DNA from: JAVBLY01 sp031553035
GTDB lineage: Bacteria > Bacillota > Clostridia > Peptostreptococcales > Anaerovoracaceae
Direction of reading: 5' to 3'
Length of the DNA stretch: 64,000 bases
Assembly (NCBI GenBank): GCA_031553035.1
Contig: JAVBLY010000003.1
Span: 1 to 64,000, forward strand
The position numbers and the translations under genes are program-made. This document shows positions 17,803-25,925 of this stretch, one piece after another. The stretch's first letter is position 1. Each line of letters opens with the position of its first letter. The notes under the pieces were generated by a model. The model saw only the letters and a list, made by a program, of their open reading frames with translations, did not search any database and was not told the DNA's origin.

Positions 17803-19155
17803 CTACCTTCCAAATTTGAGCTTTGTGGTTATTGCGCCTTCAGGACACATTTCCTGACAGCAATAACACCTTATACAAGCCTTGTAATCATACTCGGGGA
17901 AACGGTCTCTTCGTCCTGCCGGGAACTGGACAGCTTTCTCGTCAAGAGGACAGGCCTCCACACAAACACCGCATTTAACACATTTTTTTTTGTTGATGAC
18001 CGGACGTCTTGAGAATATCTTCAGTTCTTTGAGGATCCTCCATTTAAGGCTTTCATCCTGACCGTCCCTGATAACATCAAAATCCTTCCTGACGAAATCT
18101 TTGAAATTATCAAGACCAACTATTTCGATATCTTCCTCATGCCTGTTCCCCAGATAAAGCTTATCGCCGTAGTAAACAGTGGGAACCAGCCTCACATCCA
18201 GGTCGATGAGCCTGCAGAATGTTGCATCCAAAGCCACCGGGTCGTCGGAAAAAAGCAGTACATTCATATATCTGGGCCTGCCTGAAGCCGGCCCGTTACC
18301 TTCCATGGCGACCACACCGTCCATAATATGGAGCCTTGGTTTAAGTATGAGATTCAGTTCTATGAGCATCTGGGCAAAACTATGGGCATCGGGAAATTTT
18401 GCATGGGACTTGCTCTTGCTGAGCCCGTGGACACAGCCGAACATATTCTTTACAGCACCCGTAATAGTCTCAAGCTGATGTGTTTTCATCTTGCATATAT
18501 TGACGATGACATCAGAGTCTAATACTCCGTTGCATATATCATACTTTCTGACCAGCCTGCCGCTGACATATTCCACCAGGCTTCCTGTGTCGAAGTCGGC
18601 CATTGGAAGATCAAGCTTTTCAGCTATTTTAGTAAGACCGCAGATTTCAGCTGTTTTTTCAATATTTCCCGGATGTCCCGGCGAATCTCCGTATACAAGA
18701 TTCTTATATCCTTTTTCTTTGAAAAGTTTGACAACAGCTTCAAACACTGAAGGATGTGTAGTGACTGCCCTGGTATCATCAGCTCTTGTGAGCAGATTAG
18801 GCTTGAATAGTATTTTTTCGTCTTTGCATATGAACTGATCTATGCCGCCGATGGCATCAATACCTTTTTTTACCGCCGCATCTACTTCGTCTTGAAAGTA
18901 ACTGTAGCATGGTATCACTGCGACCCTGGATTTCTTGCGCCTGCTGTCCCATGGAGCATCGTTCTCCCATGGCATGTTATTCAGCCAGCTGAATTCTTCT
19001 ATCTCGAACTCTTCATCCCAGGGAGCATCATTCTCCCACGGGATATCCATGCTCCTTAGTGAAGTCTTGTCCCAAGTCGCATTTATCTCATGAGGCCGGT
19101 ATATTTCATCACGCTTGATTCGGATATTTTTTTCGTCTTTTTCGTCTTTTAACAA
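17803..19155 (-). CDS. DUF362 / double [4Fe-4S] ferredoxin protein with Trp-rich N-terminal repeats
   Basis: The 450-aa protein has three parts. Residues 1-72 are acidic and Trp-rich, with PWENDAPWD twice (about 39-47 and 62-70) and a related ATWDK before. Residues about 75-360 are a DUF362 domain (for example YGDSPGHPGN and NICKMKTHQLETITGAVKNM). The C-terminus has two cluster motifs, CVKCGVCVEACP and CIRCYCCQEMCP, so it should bind two [4Fe-4S] clusters. DUF362 has no settled function known to me. Lying between ybaK and hypC inside the hyp operon, it may serve hydrogenase assembly or move electrons from ferredoxin (inference). I do not recognise the N-terminal repeat. Confidence 0.88.
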   Translation of the reverse strand: MLKDEKDEKNIRIKRDEIYRPHEINATWDKTSLRSMDIPWENDAPWDEEFEIEEFSWLNNMPWENDAPWDSRRKKSRVAVIPCYSYFQDEVDAAVKKGIDAIGGIDQFICKDEKILFKPNLLTRADDTRAVTTHPSVFEAVVKLFKEKGYKNLVYGDSPGHPGNIEKTAEICGLTKIAEKLDLPMADFDTGSLVEYVSGRLVRKYDICNGVLDSDVIVNICKMKTHQLETITGAVKNMFGCVHGLSKSKSHAKFPDAHSFAQMLIELNLILKPRLHIMDGVVAMEGNGPASGRPRYMNVLLFSDDPVALDATFCRLIDLDVRLVPTVYYGDKLYLGNRHEEDIEIVGLDNFKDFVRKDFDVIRDGQDESLKWRILKELKIFSRRPVINKKKCVKCGVCVEACPLDEKAVQFPAGRRDRFPEYDYKACIRCYCCQEMCPEGAITTKLKFGR

Positions 19156-19159
19156 ACGC

Positions 19160-19636
19160 TTACTCCTGCCAGTTCCTGCAAATATCTATCCATTCTATGC
19201 TGTTCGAAAATTTAAAAACTTCTTCAGGGGCAAGCTCAATAGCGCTGTTGCTGCTTCCGCAAGCGGGAAAAACTGATTCAAACCTTTTCATAGATACATC
19301 AGAGTAGATCTTCGTGTTCTGATTTGTTATACCGAAAGGACATACTCCTCCGATTTCGTGATTTGTATATTCCAGAACTTGCTCAGGGCTGAGCATACTG
19401 GCCTTGAGTCCAAAAAAATTTTTGAACTTTCGATTGTCTATCCGGGCATCTCCTGCTGTACAAACAAGAACTGCACCTTCATCAGTTTTAAACGAAAGTG
19501 ACTTGCATATCCTGGCAGGAATGACTCCCGCCGCCTCCGCAGCCAACTCGACAGTTGCGCTGGATTGCTCGAATTCCAAGATCCGGCTATCCAGTCCATG
19601 TTCCTTGAGGTACGCTCTTGCTATTTCAATACTCAT
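19160..19636 (-). CDS. YbaK/EbsC-family aminoacyl-tRNA deacylase-like protein
   Basis: The 158-aa protein has the YbaK/ProX-type fold pattern: AAGVIPARICKSLSFKT at the start of the core, and GGVCPFGI with the conserved glycine/proline loop. Family members hydrolyse mischarged tRNAs such as Cys- or Ala-tRNAPro. It overlaps hypF by 4 bp and precedes the DUF362 gene by 4 bp. It is therefore translated with hydrogenase genes, for no obvious reason. Confidence 0.88.
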   Translation of the reverse strand: MSIEIARAYLKEHGLDSRILEFEQSSATVELAAEAAGVIPARICKSLSFKTDEGAVLVCTAGDARIDNRKFKNFFGLKASMLSPEQVLEYTNHEIGGVCPFGITNQNTKIYSDVSMKRFESVFPACGSSNSAIELAPEEVFKFSNSIEWIDICRNWQE

Positions 19637-21936
19637 TTTCCTTCTTGCCCTCCTGCAGGTCGTTTCTTTGACATATGGTGCATGCCTATAAAATTCTGCC
19701 CCAGCGAAATCCCCCCGTCATTTGTGGGAACTGCGCTGTTATAGTATACTTCAAAACCTTCACTTCTGAGCAATTCCAAAGTTCTCTCCATGAGGATTTT
19801 ATTTTGAAAAACTCCGCCGCTCAATGCGACATTGTTTATCCTATGTTCGCTTCTGATCCTCTGACATTCTGTCAAAATCATCTTCGCCACATCAATATGA
19901 AACTTCAGCGCCAAATCATTTGCTTTATTTTCACCCGGGTGCTTTGATGCTTCATATGCCGCATTTTCCAGCATGATAGCGCACTCGCCCTCATACCTGT
20001 TGATGTGATGAATCCCCAGGAGAGACGCCACTCCATCAAAAAGTCTTCCCGTGCTTGAAGTCTTCACTGTGTTTATTTTATTCTTTATCGCCGCCTCTAC
20101 CGTGGGAATATCACGAAATTCCGACAATGTTTTCTCTCTAATACTATAATCTATAATTTCTTTTATGTCTAATATTCTCTCATTATCATCAGCCTGATCT
20201 TCGGTCTGTGCCATAATGTGGCTGACTGCGGATTTCCATCCTGCTTTCATGGATGAATCACCACCGATCATATCCACATATTTCAAATGAGAAAATCTCT
20301 CAAACTTCTCCTCATGGCAAATCAAAAATTCCCCACCCCATATATTTCCGTCTGTGCCATATCCCGTACCATCGAAACTTACTCCTATGACCGGTCCGGA
20401 TAAACCGTGCTCTGCCATTACTGATGCGATATGAGCGTGATGGTGCTGGACTTTAAGCAGCTCTATCTTTCGGTCATCCGGTCTCAGCCTGTTCTCATCT
20501 TCTACATACTTTTCGGCGTATTTTGTCGTATGATAGAGTGGATGCATGTCACACAAAACCATATCAGGATCGATGCCGAAGAATTTTTTCATCCTGTGAA
20601 AGTTATTCTCGTATATAGACCGACTTTCCATTGAATCCAAGTCTCCAAAATATTGACTCACATATGAGAAGTTTCCTTTGCTAAGTGAAAATGCCGACTT
20701 GAGCTGTCCGCCGACAGCAACCATCTGATGAGTCTTGTCCAGTCCGCCAGGTTTTTTCACATAAATCGGTATTGGAGCATACCCTTTAGATCTTCGGGTA
20801 AGCTGAGTCTGCCTGTCGATGACCCTTGCTACTGTGTCGTCAAGACTCATCCTTATTTCCCGTTTGTTTAACAGGACCCCCACCAGTTTCGACTGAATCT
20901 TCATGAGATTCAGCATCTCTTCATCATTATAAATTATAGGTAAATCCGAAAGATTGGCACTGGTCATGATCAGCGGTCCCTTTTTGTCTATAAGCAGGTA
21001 CTGAAGTCCGAAACTGGGCAAAAAAGCACCTATATATCTGCTGCTTCTACATACTCCTTCTACCATCAACGGTTCTTTTATATCATCTTTCTTTTCAAGC
21101 AGAACTATAGGTCTTTTGCTTGACGTCAGAAGCATTTCTTCTTCGCTACCTGCGATGCAGTATTCCCTGATACTCTCCATATCTTTGAACATAACAGCAA
21201 AGGGTTTCTCTTCTCTGACTTTGATATCTCTTAAGTCTCTTACAGCTTTTTCGCTGAACGGACTGCATACAAAATAGTAGCCGCCTGTGCCTTTTAAGGC
21301 AATGACCTCGTCATCACCGAAATAATATTGTTCGCTTATAACGCCATCCCGGCCGTGAAATTCGGCCATTGGGCCACAGTCGTGACAGGATATGGTCTGT
21401 GAATGAAATCTTCTGCCGTCTTTATCGTTATATTGATCATTACAAAAATCACACATGGAAAAATCTCTCATGGTGGTGTTCTCACGGTCGTACGGAAGGG
21501 AATCAATGATTGTATATCTGGGTCCGCAAACCGTGCAGCTTATGAATGGATGTTTGTACCTGGGATTTGCAGGATCATAAAATTCGGCAAGACAATCATC
21601 GCAAATAGCCATGTCTGCCGGGATCATGCCGATCTCGTCATTCTTTATCTCGCTTTCTTCAATAGTAAAGCCTTCCATTTTGACAAATGGAATCTCTTCA
21701 CGCTGCACCCGCACTATTTCGGATGCAGTTGGTTTTTCTCTTTGGATACGCTCAAGGAACAGATCTGTCCTGCTTGCTTCACCGCTGATTATCAGCTGAA
21801 CGAAGCCCCCCATATTTATGATGCTGCCGTCTATGTTCATCTTACCCGCCAGCTTTGTGACAAAAGGCCTGAAGCCTACGCCCTGAACTATTCCCCAGAT
21901 AGTTATCTTCTCAGTTTTTTTGCCGGTGTTACTCAT
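19633..21936 (-). CDS. hypF: Carbamoyltransferase HypF
   Basis: HypF uses carbamoyl phosphate and ATP to carbamoylate HypE, the source of the CN ligands. The 767-aa protein shows the full order. An acylphosphatase domain has GIVQGVGFRPFV near residue 13. Two zinc-finger motifs follow (CDDCLAEF..CTVCGPRY and CDFCNDQY..CHDCGP). Then come a YrdC-like domain and a Kae1-like C-terminal domain with VQHHHAHIASVMAEHG and FDGTGYGTDG. Overlaps hypB by 8 bp. Confidence 0.97.
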   Translation of the reverse strand: MSNTGKKTEKITIWGIVQGVGFRPFVTKLAGKMNIDGSIINMGGFVQLIISGEASRTDLFLERIQREKPTASEIVRVQREEIPFVKMEGFTIEESEIKNDEIGMIPADMAICDDCLAEFYDPANPRYKHPFISCTVCGPRYTIIDSLPYDRENTTMRDFSMCDFCNDQYNDKDGRRFHSQTISCHDCGPMAEFHGRDGVISEQYYFGDDEVIALKGTGGYYFVCSPFSEKAVRDLRDIKVREEKPFAVMFKDMESIREYCIAGSEEEMLLTSSKRPIVLLEKKDDIKEPLMVEGVCRSSRYIGAFLPSFGLQYLLIDKKGPLIMTSANLSDLPIIYNDEEMLNLMKIQSKLVGVLLNKREIRMSLDDTVARVIDRQTQLTRRSKGYAPIPIYVKKPGGLDKTHQMVAVGGQLKSAFSLSKGNFSYVSQYFGDLDSMESRSIYENNFHRMKKFFGIDPDMVLCDMHPLYHTTKYAEKYVEDENRLRPDDRKIELLKVQHHHAHIASVMAEHGLSGPVIGVSFDGTGYGTDGNIWGGEFLICHEEKFERFSHLKYVDMIGGDSSMKAGWKSAVSHIMAQTEDQADDNERILDIKEIIDYSIREKTLSEFRDIPTVEAAIKNKINTVKTSSTGRLFDGVASLLGIHHINRYEGECAIMLENAAYEASKHPGENKANDLALKFHIDVAKMILTECQRIRSEHRINNVALSGGVFQNKILMERTLELLRSEGFEVYYNSAVPTNDGGISLGQNFIGMHHMSKKRPAGGQEGK

Positions 21937-22648
21937 GTTTATGCGCGTGCCCGTTCATATGTTTATGTTTTTGATTCTTTCCTGCCTCTATATATTTAAA
22001 GGCATTTTCGGAAAGCCATTTGCCTGCCTCGGCAAAACCTTCTCCCGTTTTTCCCGAAACTTTGAATACAGGTGCGTTTTTATTAAGGGCCTTGACGCCT
22101 TTCATGAAAAATTCTTCATCAAAATCCAGGTACGGGACAAGATCTACTTTGTTGATGAGAATAATATCCGCATTTTCGAATGCCAGTGGATATTTATATG
22201 GCTTGTCGCTTCCTTCGGTGACTGAGCATATCAGAAGTTTGATGTGTTCACCGATGCTGAATTCGGCAGGGCAGACAAGATTCCCCACATTTTCTATATA
22301 AAGGATCCCGTCTTTATCGAAATCCACATTCTGAGTCATGTTATGCACCAGGGGAGCATCGAGATGACAGGCCCCGAACGTATTGATCTGATAAGCCTTT
22401 ATGCCAAATTCTCTGAGTTTCTGCGTATCTATATCTGATTCGATATCACCTTCTATCACATAAGGTGTCAGCCCTTCAATGTTGTTGATGAGGTTGATGA
22501 TCGTCGTGGTCTTCCCTATGCCGGGCGCACCCATTACATTGACGGCGAATATGCCCTTTCCCGAAAGGTCCCCGTTGACATGCTCGGCGATGTGATCGTT
22601 TTCGCTGTGGATGTCTTCCATCACTCTTATTTTTTTTGTATCATGCAT
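21929..22648 (-). CDS. hypB: Nickel-insertion GTPase HypB with C-terminal His-rich tail
   Basis: HypB delivers nickel to the hydrogenase large subunit together with HypA. The 239-aa SIMIBI GTPase has the P-loop GAPGIGKTT, GTPase motif NKVDL and the metal-site region FGACHLDA. The last residues QKHKHMNGHAHKHE form a histidine-rich, probably nickel-binding tail. In many HypB proteins such a stretch is at the N-terminus, so its position here is unusual. The start overlaps the end of the upstream toxin gene by 8 bp, so hypB may be read from the toxin-antitoxin promoter as well as the ech promoter. Confidence 0.96.
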   Translation of the reverse strand: MHDTKKIRVMEDIHSENDHIAEHVNGDLSGKGIFAVNVMGAPGIGKTTTIINLINNIEGLTPYVIEGDIESDIDTQKLREFGIKAYQINTFGACHLDAPLVHNMTQNVDFDKDGILYIENVGNLVCPAEFSIGEHIKLLICSVTEGSDKPYKYPLAFENADIILINKVDLVPYLDFDEEFFMKGVKALNKNAPVFKVSGKTGEGFAEAGKWLSENAFKYIEAGKNQKHKHMNGHAHKHE

Positions 22649-22931
22649 TAAATATCTCCTGTGATTTATTACTATTTGTATAGTGATATCTGCAGGATAC
22701 CACTATTATACAATCATCAACTACCTTATATACTAGTCTGTGCTCTTGGTTTATTCGCCTGCTCCAGTAGCCTGAATAATTCTTTTTTAATGCTTCTGGT
22801 TTTCCCAAGCCGTAAAACGGATGTTTTTCAATGTCTCGCAATAATTCCCACATTTTTTTATAAAGCTTTGGTTCATATTTTTTTAAATAATTATAATCGT
22901 CAAATGCGTCTTTGGTAAAATCTTTATTCAT
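22641..22931 (-). CDS. Txe/YoeB family toxin
   Basis: The 96-aa protein matches YoeB/Txe ribosome-dependent mRNA interferases in length and in the block YWSRRINQEHRLVYKV and C-terminal SCRYHY, which hold the Glu, Arg and His used in catalysis. The gene overlaps its antitoxin by 8 bp. The pair splits hypA from hypB. Confidence 0.93.
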   Translation of the reverse strand: MNKDFTKDAFDDYNYLKKYEPKLYKKMWELLRDIEKHPFYGLGKPEALKKNYSGYWSRRINQEHRLVYKVVDDCIIVVSCRYHYTNSNKSQEIFNA

Positions 22932-23205
22932 CGAAATATTCCTCGGAATCTTCTGCTACCACACGTATAGTATCTCCACTATCAGCCTGCTTCATGCTAT
23001 GCAACAATCTTTCATGCATAACAGGATTATCGCGGAGATATGAGTTTTCCATCATATTGCTGTATTCATCAAGTGAAATGACGACAACATCTCTATCATC
23101 TTTTCTCTTTACGATTACTGCTTCGGAATCATCGACGACTTTATCACATATTTCTTTGAAATTGTTTCTCACATCTGAGTAATTCTTTGCAATCACCTTT
23201 ATCAC
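22924..23205 (-). CDS. YefM/Phd family antitoxin
   Basis: The 93-aa protein has the Phd/YefM DNA-binding N-terminus (YSDVRNNFKEICDKVVDD and VVVISLDEYSNMMENSYLR) and an acidic C-terminus for toxin binding. The start is GTG at 23205 with GAAAGG just before it; the leader is only about 9 nt. Antitoxin comes first, as usual, and the perfect palindrome at the promoter is the expected autoregulatory site. Confidence 0.93.
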   Translation of the reverse strand: MIKVIAKNYSDVRNNFKEICDKVVDDSEAVIVKRKDDRDVVVISLDEYSNMMENSYLRDNPVMHERLLHSMKQADSGDTIRVVAEDSEEYFDE

Positions 23206-23220
23206 CTACCTTTCAAGATA

Positions 23221-23273
23221 ATTATATCTTTTGAATGGCCTAATGTCAATATATTGTACAATATATTGACATT
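23221..23273 (-). promoter_or_regulatory. Toxin-antitoxin promoter overlapping a perfect 32-bp palindrome
   Basis: Positions 23242-23273 are a perfect inverted repeat, AATGTCAATATATTGT and its complement. The inner half contains the -35 TTGACA (23244-23249); after 17 bp comes the perfect -10 TATAAT (23221-23226). Binding of the antitoxin complex there would block the promoter. It is the only exact double-consensus promoter here besides that at 33.5 kb. Confidence 0.85.
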
Positions 23274-23304
23274 GCTCCGCATTTTTTATTTTGAGTTTTT
23301 GTCC

Positions 23305-23467
23305 GTGTAAGAAATTTTGATTGTTTTGGACAAATTATTAGGTAATGAGTGATTTTAACCGCTTTAAGTTTACATAATACCCAATATCCACGTTACCGGC
23401 AATCAAATTGTCTGAAAAGCCACACATTACTTCATTTTTTGACCAGAAAACGGCTTTTTATTTGCAC
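23305..23467. repeat. Inverted-repeat intergenic element, copy B
   Basis: Left arm 23305-23351 (GTGTAAGAAATTTTGATTGT...) and right arm 23421-23467 (ends TTTTTATTTGCAC) are imperfect complements of about 47 nt around a 69-nt AT-rich centre. The arms resemble those of the element at 41575-41769. No ORF inside. The stretch 23468-23535 also has GGTCCGGCGC twice, 23 bp apart. Confidence 0.5.
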
Positions 23468-23535
23468 GAGTCCCACTGAGGTCCGGCGCACGACTTGCAC
23501 TGGTCCGGCGCGACACATATCAATCCAGATAGTTA

Positions 23536-23886
23536 TCAATCAGGTTCGATGATCTCAATGGATTCTATATAAAATTCTTTCCCCATGTCCGTGGGCTCCC
23601 CATCGGTACCGCATTTCGGACACGCAAAGGACATAGGCTTTCTGATAAAAATTTCTCCGCAGGCAGGACATTTGATCTTAGGTTTGACGCCTTTCATGAC
23701 AAGCTCTGCCTCTTCGCAGATAGTCCCTTTGCTGATGATATCAAAATACATCTGAATAGACTCTGTTATGTAGCCTGAATTCTCGCCTACCACCAGAGTT
23801 ATCCTTTTTATTTGAGAAGCACGGAATTCTCTTCCGTGCTTCTCTGCAAGTTTTATAATACTTTCAGTTATCGGTAACTCATGCAT
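23536..23886 (-). CDS. hypA: Hydrogenase nickel-metallochaperone HypA
   Basis: This 116-aa protein begins MHELPITESII, with His-2 and Glu-3 forming the nickel site. It has the zinc site CPACGEIF..CPKCGTDG. It works with HypB to load nickel. It follows echF by 25 bp, but is separated from hypB by a toxin-antitoxin pair and a repeat element. Confidence 0.96.
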   Translation of the reverse strand: MHELPITESIIKLAEKHGREFRASQIKRITLVVGENSGYITESIQMYFDIISKGTICEEAELVMKGVKPKIKCPACGEIFIRKPMSFACPKCGTDGEPTDMGKEFYIESIEIIEPD

Positions 23887-23911
23887 CCTCTTACTCGTAT
23901 TTTCTGATTTA

Positions 23912-24454
23912 TTATTCGATAGTCAAGCTCTTCTTCGGGCATGCTTCTACGCAAAGTCCGCATCTTGTGCATTTGTCGTTATCGACTTCCCATGTCTTGG
24001 CTTCACGATCAACGGTGATAGCTTCGGTTGGACATTTCTTAGCACATAATGTGCAGTATATACATGAGTCGTCACATTTAAGATCGCCTTGCGGAGCTGC
24101 TTTGGATTCTTCCGTTTCCGGTTTCTCAAAAGTGTCCACTATCTTCACTACATCAGGAGTGGTATATGTGTTCTCATTTACAAGACACTTTTTGGGACAG
24201 ACTTCGACGCAGCAACTGCACTGTATGCATTGCATCCTTTTGATCTGCCATGTCTTAGCATCTCGATCCACTTCTATTGCATCTGTCGGACATTTTTTCT
24301 GACAAATGCCGCAAAGTATACAGGCTTCCATGTCGACAGAGATATGACCTCTGGTTATATCTCCGTATTCTCTCTGAACAACAGGGTACATGAGAGTTGC
24401 AGGCTTACCAAACAAGCTTCTCATTATCATTCTGCCGATTTTTAAATTTGCCAT
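23912..24454 (-). CDS. echF: Ech hydrogenase polyferredoxin subunit EchF with four [4Fe-4S] motifs
   Basis: This subunit passes electrons from ferredoxin to the catalytic pair. The 180-aa protein has four cluster motifs: CILCGICQKKCP, CIQCSCCVEVCP, CIYCTLCAKKCP and CTRCGLCVEACP. Known EchF/HycF/NuoI-type subunits usually have two. The second half repeats the first (IEVDRDAKTWQI against ITVDREAKTWEV), joined by an acidic linker, so a two-cluster unit has been duplicated in one chain. It follows echE by 10 bp, with AGGTGA before the ATG. Confidence 0.92.
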   Translation of the reverse strand: MANLKIGRMIMRSLFGKPATLMYPVVQREYGDITRGHISVDMEACILCGICQKKCPTDAIEVDRDAKTWQIKRMQCIQCSCCVEVCPKKCLVNENTYTTPDVVKIVDTFEKPETEESKAAPQGDLKCDDSCIYCTLCAKKCPTEAITVDREAKTWEVDNDKCTRCGLCVEACPKKSLTIE

Positions 24455-24464
24455 TTTCTCTCAC

Positions 24465-25544
24465 CTACCTTTCCGTACAACTTATACATGGGTCTATGGT
24501 CAGTACCAACATAGGCACATCCGCCAAATCGCATCCCTGCAGGGTTTTGACCATAGCCGGTACATTCGCATTAGTAGGCGTACGCACCCTCATTCTTTCA
24601 AGGTGCTTGCTCCCATCTCCCTTAGAAATGTAGAAAGCCTCGCCTCTTGGCTGCTCCAGTCTCCCGAAATACAGTCCTTCAGGATTACCTTTTACGGGAA
24701 CCTCTATAGGTCCGTCCGGGATAAGTTCAACACATTTCTTGATAAGATCCATGGACTGGAATATTTCACGCATTCTCACCTTGCATCTGGCATAAGAATC
24801 TCCATCTGTTTCGATAACAGGCTCAAAGCCGATCTTTCCATATGCTCCGTGACCGTCCATTCTGATATCGCTTTCTAAGCCGGAAGCTCTGCCAAATGGA
24901 CCAACAGCACCCAGTTCATGTGCTTCTTCCTTTGAAAGAGTTCCAACGCCAACCAGCCTGTTCTTTACCGATACGTCATCGAAAAATACATCCGCAAGCT
25001 CGTTTGTTTCTCTTCTTATTCCATCCAGAGTCTTTACGATCTCAGCAAGTTTTTCATTGCTTATGTCTCTTCTAAGACCGCCTACTTTACAAACGGAGAA
25101 GATGACTCTGCCGCCGGTGGTTTCTTCAAATATATCCAGGATCGTTTCTCTTACTCTCCAGCAGTGCATGAACAGACTTTCAAAGCCGAAGCCGTCAGCA
25201 AGAAGTCCCAGCCACAAAAGATGACTGTGTATCCTTCCCAGTTCATGCCATATAGTTCTTAAAAACTGCGCTCTTTCGGGAATCTCAATTCCCATGTTAC
25301 CTTCAACTGTCAAACAATATCCCCATCCGTGACCGAAGCTGCATATGCCGCATACTCTTTCGATGACATATACCATTTCAGGATATTCATTCTTTTCTAC
25401 CAGTTTCTCCAGTCCACGGTGGATGAATCCGATGGATGGAATCGCTTCCACCACTTTTTCATCTTCGATTACCAGATCCAGATGGATCGGCTCAGGAAGT
25501 ACCGGATGTTGAGGCCCGAAAGGAATAATAGTTCTTTTACTCAT
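24465..25544 (-). CDS. echE: Ech-type [NiFe] hydrogenase large (catalytic) subunit
   Basis: The 359-aa protein holds the NiFe centre in the two motifs RVCGICSFGHGW (N-terminal) and DPCISCTER (C-terminal), and is NuoD-like in between. It ends exactly at DPCISCTER, with no C-terminal extension to be cleaved. Large subunits of this kind are known among Ech/CooH enzymes, and no maturation protease gene is seen in the cluster. Reduces protons with electrons from EchF/EchC. Confidence 0.96.
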   Translation of the reverse strand: MSKRTIIPFGPQHPVLPEPIHLDLVIEDEKVVEAIPSIGFIHRGLEKLVEKNEYPEMVYVIERVCGICSFGHGWGYCLTVEGNMGIEIPERAQFLRTIWHELGRIHSHLLWLGLLADGFGFESLFMHCWRVRETILDIFEETTGGRVIFSVCKVGGLRRDISNEKLAEIVKTLDGIRRETNELADVFFDDVSVKNRLVGVGTLSKEEAHELGAVGPFGRASGLESDIRMDGHGAYGKIGFEPVIETDGDSYARCKVRMREIFQSMDLIKKCVELIPDGPIEVPVKGNPEGLYFGRLEQPRGEAFYISKGDGSKHLERMRVRTPTNANVPAMVKTLQGCDLADVPMLVLTIDPCISCTER

Positions 25545-25562
25545 GATTTTCTACCTTCCTTT

Positions 25563-25925
25563 CTATTTCTTTGGTTTCCATGGAGTTGCTTCGGACAGTT
25601 TATAAAAATGTCCGTCGTAATCCAATTCACTATTGCTGAATTTAATGCCGAACAAGTCATTCATCTCATTTTCATAGATGAATGCATACCAGAAAATCCC
25701 CGTGATGCTGGGCAGTGGGTTTTTCTTTGGTACAGAGATAATAAGGTTCTTAAGAACATGATCTCCCTTATCAAACGAATACCATACCTGCAATCCGTCT
25801 TTGGTATCTGCCGCACAGGCCTGACCGAGTCTGTAGCCTTGAGCGTTCAGCTCCTGCATGACCTCTAAAAGCCCGGAAGCTTTTATTTCGGTGATATCCT
25901 GCTCAATATGTTTTGCTTCACTCAT
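25563..25925 (-). CDS. echD: Ech hydrogenase subunit D (NuoC-like)
   Basis: The 120-aa protein is a short NuoC/30-kDa-type hydrophilic subunit. The block GIFWYAFIYENEMNDLFGIKF corresponds to the family's conserved ER-EvyDmFGI region. It lies between the small-subunit and large-subunit genes as in known ech operons. Confidence 0.88.
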   Translation of the reverse strand: MSEAKHIEQDITEIKASGLLEVMQELNAQGYRLGQACAADTKDGLQVWYSFDKGDHVLKNLIISVPKKNPLPSITGIFWYAFIYENEMNDLFGIKFSNSELDYDGHFYKLSEATPWKPKK

